Source of the DNA: Cephalopachus bancanus
Taxonomy: Eukaryota > Chordata > Mammalia > Primates > Tarsiidae
Direction: 5' to 3'
DNA: 64,000 bases
NCBI GenBank assembly: GCA_027257055.1
Contig: JAPVLO010000276.1
Coordinates: 1,302,001 to 1,366,000, forward strand
The translations under genes and the position numbers were made by a program. Of the stretch, positions 24,475-37,985 are shown in pieces. Below the pieces are notes generated by a model. The model was given only the letters and a program-made list of their open reading frames with translations, ran no database searches and was not told where the DNA came from. Position 1 is the first letter of the stretch. Every line of letters starts with the position of its first letter.

Positions 24475-27400
24475 GTGGGTATAGACTCCTGCTCCGCTCG
24501 GCTGCCCCGGTCACGCCCGACCCTGCAGGAGAGCCGGGGACTGCGGATTGCCTTTGGCTAGTGAGGTTGACAGGCGTGGGGAAGAGGGTGGTTTCGGAGC
24601 TGTGCAATTAGTGTAGGGTTGCTGCCAAGCCGTCCGGCCGATTGAATCTGGAAATGTAGTTTTTCTGGAGAGACCCCCCCCCCGCCGAGTCCCAAAGAAG
24701 GTCTGGTCAGGACCGTGGCTTTCCGTCTGTAGTGTGCATTAGGATTCTGTGCTCATCTTGGACCCAGAGGCAGGTCATTTTGGGTGAAGGTCAGTGCCTG
24801 GCGTCGGCTCGGTATTGGGGTGTCTATCGGTTTTAGTCCTGTCCCGGGGTAGTTGTCCAGACGGTTCCTTTTGGGGATTTCTGACCGTGAACTTAATTTT
24901 GAGCCTGCTGCGTTGGTGATTTGCGAACCTGGGTTCTTTTAAGTGTTGAGCTGTAGAGTGTTTAATTATTATCTAACAATTTTCCAGAATGTTGACATTA
25001 CCAGTAAATCACAGGCTTTCGCTGGAGGCAATGTCCAGGAGCTGAAGAAATTGAGGGAAAATCACGGGGTTTGCTTTTAATTACTGTATTTTAATGTTCC
25101 ATCTTCCAGAAAGAATGGCGTTTACGGGATATAAACCCTCAGCATAGTGTAAGCCTGGCAGGTGGATTCGTTGAGTTTGTCCTTCACAGTGCTTGTCGGT
25201 GTTGCCTGGTGGCGGTGAATTGCACTAGACCTTACCTGGTTGGAGTGGAGTTACCTTATTTCGAGGAGTTATACTTTGGAATAGGTTAAGGGATGAAAGC
25301 ATATTGCTTCCTTTACCACATTTCATTTCTCAATTATGACACCGTATGCTAGTCCCAAATTTCAATCAGCTTGCTTTATTTTTCAGTCAACTGTCAAACT
25401 ATTACATCATTAAAAAAATAGATCAAATAACTGAATTAGAGGACCAGAACTCTTTGATGAATAGTGCTCCTGCAGAAAGTAGTTTAATTTCCTATTAAAA
25501 GAGTTTCACCCCCAATGGTCAGACTCATTTGTTGATTTTAAAAGGGCCAAATTCCATTATCATACCATAACAGCTACTCCAGAAACAGAACTTCCTCTTC
25601 CTGTTGATGCTTTCCAGTGTCACATGAATGTTCACTTAAAAGATTCCACTAAATATTTAAGCTACTTAATTCTTTGCATATTTTTCAGAATGGGTTTTCA
25701 TTTTCAATTAAACAATTTTTAGTTTTTCCAAGAGGACACTTAACATGAGTATCAACAATGCTCATCTCTCTTCTGGTATCCTCATTTCTTTTCAGGGTGT
25801 TTTGCTTCTGAGAAATCCCTTTCATGGGTGTGTGGATAATTGTTTTCCTGGTTCATTCAATCCTTGCCCTCTCTGTTGAGATTGTAGAGAAGAAGTATTA
25901 CTAGGAACTGATGTAATGTTGGTTTTCATTGCAGTGCTGGTGTGTTTAATTTGTAGAATTAGAACTTAAGGTCATTAACTCAATCCACACAAAAATCACT
26001 CAAACCCCCCAAGTGATGCTTTTTCTTCAGTCTTGCTTCTCAGGGATTTTCTTCCTCTTTCTACTATCTTGGAAATAAAATCTTGTGATTTGTATCCTTT
26101 TATAACTTAGATGGCATACAAGTATTCAATAAGCATGCGTTACTGAAAGCCTGATCTTTACTAGACAGTGTGCTTAGACAATGTGCTAGGCACAAAAGAT
26201 TAAAAGATGAATATTCTAAGCTTAATCTGCAAATTGGTTTGGGTATTAATCTTGAACTGGATTAGTTGCTGCCTAATTTTACGAATTTTTTTTAAGGGGA
26301 AAAAACCCTTGGAAAACCATTTAATAAGCACTGCTTAGATTTATTTCTTAGGAATTTATTACTGGGCTCTTTTTAAAAATGAGAATACTCTTGTTTGACT
26401 ACCTTTTCTTTCATTATAGTTCATTCTGTAAATATAAAGCATCCATTTTCTCTTTACAAGAGTAGTTGTTCCTGATTTGAATACATGTTGGGGTGACATC
26501 TAGAAGTACTAGTTTAGTATTATTTTTATGCCAGGTTCCTTAACCAACTTATGAGTGAAGAGTAGTTTCTAGCTTTCTCTCAGCCCTACCTACCTCATCC
26601 GCTTTTCTCACTGTCTAATTCCAATGTACTGTAGGTGTATTTTGCTGATTCTGAAACCATTGGCAAATTAACAGTGCCACTGTAGCTTTTTAGATAGAGA
26701 TCCTTTCAAGTTTGAAGTACTATATGTGGTTTCGCTTTGTTTTGTAGAGTGTGCAGAACTACCAGGCCAGCTGTGTGAGTTAGGGTTCTTTCATTGTGGT
26801 GCTTCTGACTACAGAGTCTGTCTGTCCTCAGTTGAAATCAGACTAGCTGGTTTTGGGCGTTGTTCTGTTTTGCAGTTTGTGGCAGGCGACACATGGCTGA
26901 ACAAGATAAGAAGGGTTTTATTCTTGTGCTAGGGACGTGCTGGGGCTGGGATGGAATTCAGCTATGTTTAGGCTCTGATTGGTCACTTTGGATACTCAGA
27001 ACTCTGTTATATCCTGCTATTATTTTGCAGTTAAATCAACACATTCACTTACTCCCTTCTCTTTTCATCTTCTGCTTTCAGCCCCTACCCCTTTTCTTAA
27101 AACTTTAAAACTCAAACTTTTTAAAAAACTCAAACACTGTTCATGTATTATTTTTATGTAGTTTATCTGAACATCTTAAAAAAAATCTAAGCAGCTTATG
27201 AATATCTTCCAGTCTGCTTTGTAACTTCTGTGAGACCTGGAGACTGTACTTAAAAAGTGGTAGAAATGTCTGATTGCAGCTTTTGGCCTACATTGATTGC
27301 TGCATTCAATCCTAAAATATATCTAATTGTTTGCAATGCCCCAGGTGTCTTTTTTTCTATCCCTCAAAGTTTAGGGGTCCTATGGCAATTGAAATTACTT

Positions 27401-28623
27401 TTGAGAGGTTGAAAGGAGAGAATGTGCTTTTCATTGGACTCAGTAAATGATTTCAGACTAGATTCTGTAACAATGAGTTTTCAGAGAAAATACAGATAGG
27501 AAAATAAGAGTTTTTCTTGAAATAAATGGACTTTTGTCTAGGGCTTATGGATCTTGTAGTTTTTGATTTATGAATAAAGTCTTTGATATAATGACTTGCT
27601 TTTTTTAGCTTTAAGTTTTTTAACATAAGCAAATTTTTAAAGTTAGTGTGGAAACTTATGACTTTATATACCCAGTATTTAGCATTTTCATTCATGACCT
27701 TTTTTCTGCTGAAATTGCAATCATGCTTTTGATTTTTTTAAAAAAAACCTCATGTTTGTGTGCTACTTTCAAGGTTGCATGAGGCATCTATCCGCAAGGT
27801 TAAATTATTTGTAACACTTATAAAGTTAGTCAGTTGATAAATACGAAGTTGAAATGGGGGCTAAGGCTCACAGTGGTAGCTTTGTATTCACTGTTATCTT
27901 TGTCTTTTCTTTCAGTTGTTCAGTATAAAATTTTGATTCACATAGTTATGCAATAATACATTCACTTGTACAGTTTTACAGGAGTCAACATGTAGAGTCT
28001 AAAGTACATTTTTTGGAAAGCATAAAGCTATAGTCTTCCTGATTAATGGTACATTTATAAGATGTTCATATTTATTCAGTGAAGTGACAAGCTTTCCTTG
28101 AAATCATTACAAAAATATGTTAACCTGGTGGTACTGTTTAACACATTGGTGGTTTCCAGTTGTTGACATGTATATAACATTGAGATAACATACAAGGTTT
28201 TTGGGGTTTTTTTTTTTCAGTTTTCAACTTTAAAAATGAAATTTGAGGCATGTATTCATAGAACTCATACATGGTACATTTTACATATTTTTCTATAGAG
28301 TATTACAGTTCCAAAGAAAACAGTTGGAAACTATCTGAGTGTACATATGTGGTTGCCTCTTCTAAAAGTCTTTCAAAAATTAGCATGAATTGCTTCCCAA
28401 ACTGATATGGGTCACAGAAACAGCAGGATATCATAATGGTTCTCCAGAGGTGATTGGAGGGACTGTTTTGCATCATGGTTATCTGACAGTGTTATTAGAA
28501 ATGTTTTTTAATGTAATTGCTTATTTCATAGAAATTGACCACACCATGTTTTCAGGAACAGCAAGCCTTTACGTGGTCTCATCTGTTAGAACTTGGTTTT
28601 GGTGTTGTTTCAAAGCTTCATTT

Positions 28624-28942
28624 GAAAGTATATTGCTTTTGTTTTAGTTTTTGAGTTGGAGTCTCACTCTGTCACCCAGACTGGAGTGCAGTGGCACGTT
28701 CCCAGCCACCACAGCCTCGACCTGCTGGGCTCCAGTGATCCTTCCACCTCAGCCTTCCAAGTAGCCAGAACTACAGGTGTGCGCTACCACGCCCGCTAGT
28801 TTTTGATTTAGAGACAAGGTCTCGCCAAGTTGCCTGGGCAGGTCTTGAACCCGCAGGCTCAGGCAATCCACTCACCTCGGCCTCCCAAAGTGCTGGGATT
28901 ACAGGCTGAGCCACCGAGCCTGACCGAAAGCATATTGCTTTT
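28624..28942 (-). mobile_element. Alu SINE with 17-bp target duplication
   Basis: Reverse-strand local-type Alu (28641-28925) between GAAAGTATATTGCTTTT and GAAAGCATATTGCTTTT. Confidence 0.93.
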
Positions 28943-29736
28943 AAAATTTAAAATCGTTGAAGATGATTGAAAATTTAAAATCAACATAATTATAAATATT
29001 TTGCTTCCTTTGAGTAAAATACCCTCATGTATGTAATGATATTCCTTGGTAGTATAATTCCTTAACATCATATTTTCAATTTAGTGTAGGGCAGATCACA
29101 TTTCATCATTTACACTTTCAGGTAACTCATAGAGTTTAAATCAAGATTATAAAACTGGAAAGGACAGACCCAAGATTTTAACCTAGATTTTTCTGCCTCT
29201 CAGGTCCCCCCCCCATTTTTTCACTTTGAATTACTGTCTTTGTATTTTTTCTGTCCTTTAGTAACTTTACAACTTGACCAAGTCAGAGTTGGATTTTTCT
29301 CTTTCTAGTACCTTATCCATTCTAATTTTAAATATCGCTAGAGGATAAAGCTTTTGTCACTTCCTCAGGAGACTGAACAACAATTTGATAGATCTTGCAG
29401 TCAGGAAGTTTTTCCTGATCTTTAGTTCAAACTTTCCTTTTAAGTTATCCTGTTACTTGTGTGTACTTGGTATACCAGGCTAAATAATACTGTCCTCCCA
29501 TTTTATGTTGATATGACTCTAAATGTTTTATACAGTTATCCACCACCCTTTCCATTCCCCTACCCTTAGCTTATTATTTGCTTAGTCAACTTGTATGTTT
29601 TTTGTGGATCCATTGTCTATAAATCAACCTGTCCCTCTTAATATTTTATTAGCTTTTCCCGAGTTGCTCTCCCAGCTTGAAAAAATTTTCCCCTTAGTTG
29701 CCCTCCTAGTACAAAATGTGATATTTTGTATTTTAT

Positions 29737-30065
29737 CTTGATCCATATTTTATTTATTATTATTATTTTTGAGTTGGAGTCTCACTCTGGTCGCCCAGGC
29801 TGGAGTGCAGAGGCACGCTCATGGCCACCCCAGCCTCCACCTGCTGAGCTCCCATGATCCTTCCCACTCAGCCTTCCAAGTAGCCGAACTACAGGTATGC
29901 ACTACCACGCCAAGCTAATTTTTTCTTTATTGTAGAGATGAGGTCTTGCCAAGTTGCCTGGGCTGGTCTCAGACCCGTGGTCTCAGGCAGTACACTCGCC
30001 TCAGCCTCCCAAAGTGCTGGGATTACAGGCTGAGCCACTGAGCCTAGCCTTGACCCATATTTTAA
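29737..30065 (-). mobile_element. Alu SINE
   Basis: Reverse-strand local-type Alu (29752-30048) with CTTGATCCATATTTTA and CTTGACCCATATTTTA as flanking duplication. Confidence 0.93.
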
Positions 30066-30788
30066 AAGAAGGAAGTTCCAACTTTAGTTTTTTTTTTTTT
30101 TGGGGGGCGGGGAGAGTTGGTTGATTTATACCAGGTGTAGCCCAGAGTTCTTAAGATCATTTTAATTCACCTTTATTTCAGATAATTTTTAGAATGGATG
30201 TAAGAGATATCACAATCAAGTGAAACACAAATTTGTGCAGACAACATAATTACCGAGTCAACTGATAAAACAATTACTCATGTTTTAAAGGCTTCTTTAC
30301 AAAGTGATTCTTTCAAGTATGAGTGCCCCTAATGTAACAAATGTTATCAATTATATGACAAAAGGGTAAGGTATAGAAATACTAAGCATTAGGAGCCATT
30401 GATTGAAAAATCATTCAGAAGTGAAGATAAAACATCTCTGAAATGAAGACATGTGATTGTAGCTTTAAAATAAAATATATTGTTGCAATATGGTGAGATA
30501 CATCTGGAAATTGTTACTTTTTTTAAGAAGTGGTTTTTCAGTCAGCATTACCTTAAATTGTATGTCTTTTTAAAAAGTTTTACCTTGTTTTTGTTCTCCT
30601 CTTATTTCCATATATTGGTTAAAAAAATAGAACTGCAATGCTTAGCAGTATTTTTTTCCAGTAAAATGGACTATTGTTAAAATTGGAATAATATTTTATT
30701 TTTCCCACTGTATTCACAAGAATTGTTACTAATGACAAGAAACAACAGTAACAGAAAAAAATTTATATTATTATAAAATATATAAGAT

Positions 30789-31075
30789 TAGCTGGGCACA
30801 ATGGCTCACCCCTGTAAATCCCAGCATTTTGGGAGGTGAAGCGAGAGGATTGCCTGAGCCCAAGGGTTTGAGACCAGGGTGGGCAACTTGGTAAGACCTC
30901 ATCGCTACAATACATTTTTAAAAATTGGCCAGACATGGTGGCATTTACCTGTGGTTCCAGCTACTTGGAATACTGAGGTGGATTGCCTGAGCCTAGCAGG
31001 TTGAGGCTGTGGTGGCCATGAGCATGCTGCCGCACTCCAGCCTGGGCAACAGTGATTCCAACTAAGCAAACAAAA
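30789..31075 (+). mobile_element. Alu SINE, older copy
   Basis: GCTGGGCACAATGGCTCACCCCTGTAAATCCC start, two arms and a decayed CAAACAAAAAACAA tail. It is more diverged than its neighbours. Confidence 0.9.
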
Positions 31076-33050
31076 AACAATATACGTAAGATTGTAGAAT
31101 TACTATTTTATTAGTAGATCTTTTTATTTGATACTGATTTCATTTCAAATTATTTAAATAGATATCCTTGTTCTATATTTTGCCAGTAATATTAGGATTT
31201 TGGAAACATGCCAAATTTAGAGTATTTTGCTTTTTCAGCTTTACAGTATCTGGAAATATCAAGATAGTCATATATGAAAGACATTTGTAAGACAGCTTCT
31301 AACTCCAAGAAAAACCTATAAAGCTAGTGTCTGGACTAATATTCAGCTTGTTGATTCTGTAGACGTGCCGAAGTTCAGAGGCTTTGTCTGTCACATAAGC
31401 ATATATTGTTAATTTTTAGTAATAGAAGAAATGTACTAAGTTTACATTATTGAATTAGCATGCATCAGTGCAGCTGACAGTTTAGATTCATACCAAAACA
31501 GGATCTTTTACTCATTCAAATGCTGAGTCCTGGTTTTTGAGATCATAGTCACATGACAGACCTGGGTGGCTTCCCAGTGTCTAGAGACAAGCAAATCTAA
31601 TGGCCAATGAAAAGTAGATTTCCTGTCTTGAGACTGTGAGTAACAATTCATGCAGAAATTAGAAATATATAAGAAAGCCTGGTTTAGTTAATGCTTGTCA
31701 CACTGCTGTCTCTTTTGACACCATGCAGTATATTTTAGTCATTTAAAGATAGTGCTCTTATACTATAGTTTTAGTTAGTATTACATATAAATGTTGATTT
31801 TTAGCTTCACACATTCAGAAGTTCAAAGAGGATTTTGTAGGTCTTTCATGGATTCAGAAAATGTAGATTATCCTGTTGTAGAAAATTGAGATCTCATCAG
31901 CATCTGAAGGAGTTACGCCTGAAATTGATCGTGTAATGCAGGCAGTGGCTGTATGTTGTCCAGAAAAGTCACAGGTCCTTCAAATATACTTAAATACACA
32001 TAGAAAATCCCGTGAAGGTGCGTAGACACTTCCTTTTATGGATTTTAGATGGCTTATCTGCTTGTGTTCCAGATGCAAGCTGATACGTTGTGGTTTGCCC
32101 AGTACAGTCTCTGTGGTTTACTCAGAGGAAGTGGTTCTTGTGGGTGAAGGTCTGATCTTTTCCGAGATTGTTGGTGGCGCATGCACTATCAATCTATTTC
32201 CTGTGTTACTGCTGTTTGGGCAATAAACTACTGTTGGGCAAGTATTGCTAAAGGGGTATTTAAATGTTTTGTAGTGGAAGGACAGATTGTTATAATGTTG
32301 TATATTTAGCTGTCAGATGATATGAGGGTTAAATTAATGTTTGTAAAGTGTTTTGAGATCCTAGGATGAAAAATGCAGACATATTCCAAATCATTTGCAG
32401 ATTATTGCTATGTTCGGATATTGCTCAATTGAAGTAAAAACATGACCAAGTAGTAAAGTACTCTATTGAACTTGATTTTTATGACCATTGAAGTGTTGTT
32501 TTGTCATCATGAGAATTATAGTTAGAATTTTTTTCCTTTTTTCAACTCTCCTTAATAATTTTACCCCATATTGGTTGACTAATGGAGTAGGTTTCTTGCC
32601 TTAGTACTGGTTAAGGCTTGTCTACAAAACTTAACATCTAAAGCAAGCTTCTTTGCCAGTTAAACTGGCATATCAAAATAATGCAATTGAGAGAATTTCC
32701 TTTTGATATCAGTAACTGCACCATCTATATACAAACCCTATATTTGCTTGGCTGAAACCTGAAAGTGAGCTAACTGAAAGACTTGCATATGTTATACTCC
32801 TAATTTTTTTTTTTTTGCATGTAGCCTTTGATATTTAAAAAAATTAGCAGTAATTTTTTTTTTTGAGACACTTTCTTTAAAACTAAATTGTCAACTAATA
32901 TCTGAGTTCCTTAAGGGTAGGATTGTTCTTATTTTTAAGTAACTGTTATTTGCCTTATTATATTTTTATTCTTTTTTAATACTTAAAAGCATAAGGAGAA
33001 AAAAATGGCCAAAATTATCCAACTGCCCAGATTGTAGCTGCTCAAGTTAA

Positions 33051-33081
33051 ACACACACACACACACACACACACGCACGCA
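33051..33081. repeat. AC microsatellite
   Basis: About 12 AC units followed by ACGCACGC. Confidence 0.95.
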
Positions 33082-33259
33082 CTTCAATCCATATATAATG
33101 GTATAAAAAGTAACTTACTTCTATACCTACATATCCATCAGTTCTCAGACTTTCTCCTCAGAGATAACCATAGTAAAATTTTTTGTTTTCTCTTCCAAAA
33201 CATTTAAAAAATATACCAGTCTATAATTTTAATATCCTTTATACCTATCCTGTAATAGG

Positions 33260-33640
33260 TGTATCTGTCAGCTCTTGTTAGCTTATGCTGTCATAGGAAC
33301 ACCATCCAATTTCAGTGACTTTCAACACTGGTTTATTTCTTGCTTATGTTATACCTTGTCATCTGTGGATTGACTGCAGCATTGCTTCACATACCTTATT
33401 TGGGAACAGTGACTGCAGAAGCATCCCCTGTCTAGGATATGCCCTTATTATGGAAGGGGGACAGAGCAAGAAAACTGAGGGAAACATGCAATGGTTTTTA
33501 AAGCCATCTCCATCATAGCAGACAATAACATCAGCTCACATTTCATTGGCTGAAGCAAGTCATACGGCACACTCCTCAGTATGCTGTAGGGTAGGGATGT
33601 ATACTTCCTCAGGTGGCATTGCAAGTTGCATGATAATGGG
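33260..33640 (-). mobile_element. possible LTR relic (MaLR/ERVL-like)
   Basis: GTCAGCTCTTGTTAGCTTATGCTGTCATAGG...GGTTTATTTCTTGCTTATGTTA...TCACATTTCATTGGCTGAAGCAAGTCATACGG has the word order of an antisense mammalian LTR. The family is not certain. Confidence 0.4.
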
Positions 33641-33734
33641 TAAGGCTGTATAATCTTTTTAAGGAAGGAAGGAGGAAGTTGAATAATTTGAAATGATAAT
33701 GTAGTCTACCACAGGAGGTGCTCAATACATTCTT

Positions 33735-33985
33735 GTTAAATGGATTGTTTGGAGTCTGTGAGAATTTTTTTTTTGTCAATGGAAAATTTAAATATACACA
33801 AAAGTACAGAGAATGGTATGATGAACCTCAATGTTCCCATCATTAACTTCAGCAGTAATCCATGTGTGGAATCTTGGTTCATCTGTTTTTTTCCCTTGCC
33901 TCTCCATTAGATTATTTTGAAGCAGTTTCTGGATACTGTAATTTTACACATAAATATTTTACTAAGTATCTCTAAAAAGTAAAGT
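33735..33985 (+). mobile_element. old L1 3' UTR fragment
   Basis: AGAATGGTATGATGAACCTCAATGTTCCCATC...AGTAATCC...TTTTGAAGCAG...ATATTTTACTAAGTATCTCTAAAAAG is typical L1M 3'-UTR text. Confidence 0.7.
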
Positions 33986-34190
33986 CTGAAAGTGTGACTT
34001 CTTGTAGTAAATTGTTATTGTCTGATAGTTTGAGGTGATGGTAATGTGGAATGACAGATGTCAACTAGGAGAGAATGTTCATGGAGTGTATCTAGAATTT
34101 GACAGCCAGAACTTGTTTAGATTTCATTTTGAGTATTTCTGGAGGAGGCTTACAACAGAATATCATCTACTTTTCCAGCCTCTACTTTAC

Positions 34191-34193
<3 letters not shown>

Positions 34194-34251
<58 letters not shown>
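34194..34251. repeat. GT microsatellite, 29 units
   Basis: Uninterrupted GT/TG run of 58 bases. It alone creates the apparent Cys-Val and Thr-His repeat frames on the two strands. Confidence 0.98.
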
Positions 34252-34253
<2 letters not shown>

Positions 34254-34914
34254 CAGCAGAAGCAGGTAATTAACCTCTGGAAAAAATAACATTGCAGCAG
34301 ATTTGATTTGCAGGAGGTTTCATTTCTCACTGAGCCTCTGTTGGAATGATGCCAACTGAAAGGAATCCCAGCTCTTAATGGCTCCAAGTCTTCTGGGAGC
34401 TCTCAGTCAGTGATGTTATTTACTCTGGAGAAAAACTTCAGAATCATTTATAAAAATCCTGTATTCACCCATGCTATTTATTGTGCAGAGAAAGCATCTA
34501 TCATGGCTTTAAGAGGATCTCTGAGGTGATATAAAGGAAAGAAATTAGTCCATTTAATTTTATTTTAGAAATCATTAATGCCACTTTCAGCTGCTCAGGT
34601 TAGATTTTTTTGAGGGCCTGAAAGCCTCCATTTTGACTCATGTCACAGATTTTATTAGCATTCAGTGAAATCAATAAGTTTGCCGTTTCCATGGTTTTGG
34701 GGAGTATTCGGTGTTATGAATCTAGGATCATCAGTTTCACAGGGTGTTCTTTTTTGGGGGGATGTTATATAACAAACGGAGAGAAGCAAATTAAACAGAT
34801 ATATAATATCTTCAGTTTTTAGGTTGGCAGGTGACAATGAGGATCAAAAAGAATTATATAGCTCAGTGAATAAATTATTCTATATAACATGATGGAAATA
34901 TTTTAATATAGTTC

Positions 34915-35062
34915 TGAAAGACGGTGGCTCGCTGTGAGACTCAATACCCTTTAAGGCCTCCATGCTGCAATCTGATTCTCAGGTTCTGTAGCCACCGCTC
35001 ACCCCCATTAAATCTCTTGGCCTTAAAGGGTGTTGAGTCTCACTGCACGCCACCGTCTTTCA
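34915..35062. mobile_element. 148-bp inverted-repeat element of unknown family
   Basis: Two 44-base arms (34915-34958 and 35019-35062) are reverse complements with about four mismatches and surround a 60-base spacer. The outer ends are TGAAAGACGG and CCGTCTTTCA. AGTTC stands directly outside both ends, a possible 5-bp target duplication. It may be a small non-autonomous DNA transposon (MITE-like) or an inverted duplication; transcribed, it would fold into a long hairpin. I do not recognise the family. Confidence 0.6.
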
Positions 35063-35160
35063 AGTTCCACTATCAAATTAATTTTATTTTCTTAACTGAC
35101 TTTTCTTTTTTTATGGAGACAGTGATATTAAAGTAGCCTTTATAGGTATCCAGATAGTTT

Positions 35161-35480
35161 TAGTTTCGTTTATTTTATTTTATTTTTTTTGAGTTGGAGT
35201 CTCACTCTGTTGCCCAGACTGGAGTGCTGTGGCATGCTTCCGGCCACCACAGCCTCGACCAGCTGGACTCCGGTGATCCTTCCACCTCAGCCTTCCAAGT
35301 AACTGGAACTACAGGCATGTGCTACCATGCCTGGCTAATTTTTGATTTATTGTGGAGACGAGGTCTTGCCAAGTTGCCTGGGTGGGTCTCCAACCCTCAG
35401 GCTCAGGCAGTCTACTTGCCTCGGTCTCCCAAAGTGCTGGGATTACAGGCTGAGCCACTAAACCTGGCTAGTTTTCTTTA
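35161..35480 (-). mobile_element. Alu SINE
   Basis: Reverse-strand local-type Alu (35173-35468) flanked by TAGTTTCGTTTA and TAGTTTTCTTTA. Confidence 0.92.
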
Positions 35481-35740
35481 ATTGTGTTGTATTGCTAACC
35501 TCATTTCAAAATCCATGTAGGGATACAGTAGAAAAATAGCTATTATTGTAAATAAAATTATTTACATTTGAGTTGATTCTGGTTTGGTTGCTTGGGACAA
35601 TATAGTTATTTAAAATATAAATACATAAATAAGTTTTCCCCATGGAGACTAACTCTTTGACTTGCCATAATTCATATTACACTTTATTTTTCTGATATAT
35701 CACTATTGAAAACATTAGTTTCAGAGATAATAGCTTGTCA

Positions 35741-36086
35741 GTACAGGTTGAGTATCCCTAATCCAAAAATTCAAAATCAGAAATGCTACATAATCTGAAA
35801 CTTTTCGGGCACCAGCATGTACCACGAATGGAAAATTCTACAGGTAAGTACTTAACACTAACTTTACTTCATGCCCAAAATTATTTAAAATGTTGTATAA
35901 AATTATCTTCAGGCTGTATGTATAATATATATATATGAAACATAAATTAATTTCGTGTTTAGACTTAGGTCCCATCCCTAAAATATCTGATTATGTATGT
36001 GCAAATATTCCAAAATCTGAAAAAAATTTGAAATACAAAACACTTCTGGTCCCAAGCATTTTAGATAGAGAAACTCAACCTGTACC
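35741..36086 (-). mobile_element. MER2 (Tigger-group non-autonomous DNA transposon)
   Basis: ACAGGTTGAGTATCCCTAATCC at the left and AGAAACTCAACCTGT at the right are the inverted termini, with TA at the insertion site. The inside (CTTCAGGCTGTATGTATAA, AAACATAAATTAATTTCGTGTTTAGAC) fits MER2. Confidence 0.85.
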
Positions 36087-36455
36087 TTTGTCAGAATAAT
36101 GTACTTTGGTTGCATTTTAGTTGCATTTGTTAGCTGCACAATTTGGGGAAAGTTTTGCTGGTTACTTTATTTACCCAGAAACCCTACATGACTAGAATTC
36201 TTAAAGCACTGCTTAAAGGTAAATGGGTATGTTGCCTGAATGTGAACAGTAAAAAAAAGGAAGCTTCTCACCATGCAGTTATAGCTTAAAAGGATACAAG
36301 GCACAATTCTTCCAAAATAGGAATTAAGTCAAGTATTATATGGATAAATATTAGTAATTATATTAATTTTGACTTCTCTTGGCAGATTTTTTTTTAGAGT
36401 ATCCTTTTGTCAGAGATAAAAAGTAGCTCTAAAGGAAAAGATATTTTGGACCTTA

Positions 36456-36460
<5 letters not shown>

Positions 36461-36500
<40 letters not shown>
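36461..36500. repeat. GT microsatellite
   Basis: 20 uninterrupted GT units. Confidence 0.97.
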
Positions 36501-36502
<2 letters not shown>

Positions 36503-36539
36503 TATATTTTTTGCCCTTGTGAGAGAGGAGCAGTAAAAG

Positions 36540-36725
36540 GGAACTGAAGAAGGATGATATAGAAAAAGGAGCCTGAGTTTTGGTGTGTCGGACTTATTCT
36601 GTTACTAGCAGTTTGGGGATAATAAGGGGAGTAATTATACTTTGCAGGGGGTCATGAAGATTAAATGAGAGTGTATTTAAGTACCTAGCAATAGCAAGAG
36701 GTCAGTAAGTTATAGCAGCTGTTAT
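36540..36725 (+). repeat. MIR SINE fragment
   Basis: GGAGCCTGAGTTTTGGTG...ATGAAGATTAAATGAGAGTGTATTTAAGTACCTAGCAATAG has the word order of a diverged + strand MIR. Confidence 0.55.
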
Positions 36726-37779
36726 TGTTTAAGCCTCCGAAATTAGTTAGGTTTTCTAAAAACTTTTATTTATGCTTGTAAAATGGTTTTGACTTCATAT
36801 GTATTTTTAGCTGCTGCTGCTAAGATAGTTTTCTTTTCCTTGCTGTGATACTATTCCTTAACTTTTACATTTAAAATAATAGGCTATTTTTAGAATTAAG
36901 GTGCATTTAGAGGTAGTGAATAGATTTTAAGAGTCAGTTATTTCGATTCAAACTGTGGAACAATAATATCACTAGTCACACAAAATAGATAAGATATTTA
37001 GGATCGGCAGTAAATGTTTAAGTTTGCCTCTGATCACTGAGAATTTGTTCAGTTCAGTATTTATCAGTATTAATTCATTTGTTTATTCATTTATTCAGTA
37101 AATATTGAATGTCTGCTCTTTGTAGGTCATGGTCTTGGCAGTTATGCCGAGTGCTTGCTACCTGCTGAATTTTATTTAAAAATTAAGTAGTTAACCCAAA
37201 AGAATGATATTTATTGATCAGTGCTGAAGATTAAAGGGAGAAGTCATGAGTATTTTGGGGAAGTTGTGGTATAAAATCATATTTAATTATTAAATTATTC
37301 TTATTTTCCAAATTAAAAATTAATGTGGTTACTTCCTATTCTTTTATGTTTTCCTTTTTATTTTATCTTTCAGTTTAATTATATTTTAGTGAGTTATCTA
37401 GACTGAAATGGAAAAGGCTTTGTGGCAAGTTGAAATTCTAAATAACCTTTAGATGTTCACTGCTTTTGAGAGAGAAAGTCACATTTTATGGATTAGGCAT
37501 TGTTTCACTTATGACTTGAAGGAGAACCTCTTTATTTCTTACCAACCTCTTTGAGGGTAGCAACTGATTAACCATATACTTTGTACATCCAGTGAAAATG
37601 TGATAAATATAGTGGTGATTTGGTGGGGAGGATTCTGGAAACTATAGTATTTTGATCAGCAAGATGGCGTTTAAATCATGAAAATTAGTTGCTCCAATAT
37701 TTTAGACTTTGAAATGAGCCAAGTGAGCATTCTAAAAAATGAATGAAATTAGTCCTATAAAGAAACTTGATATGTAGGA

Positions 37780-37985
37780 AAGGATCTCATATTTATTGAG
37801 TACACATTAAGTATTGGGCACTGTTCTAGGTATTTTCTGTGCATTATCTTTTAAAATCTTAACTATGTAAGTTAAATATTTTCCTTTTTTAAACTGAGAA
37901 AAATGAGGCTCTAAGCAGTTGACTAACTTACCCAGCTCACATAGGTTCTAAACAGAAGAGCTGGGATTATGACTCCATTGCCCAC
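37780..37985 (+). repeat. MIR SINE fragment
   Basis: ATATTTATTGAGTACACATTAAGTATTGGGCACTG...GAGAAAAATGAGGCTCTAAGCAG...CTTACCCAGCTCACATAGG matches MIR. Confidence 0.75.

Noticed and set aside
34035..34253. Cys-Val repeat frame and its Thr-His antisense partner
   Set aside because: Produced by the (GT)29 microsatellite.
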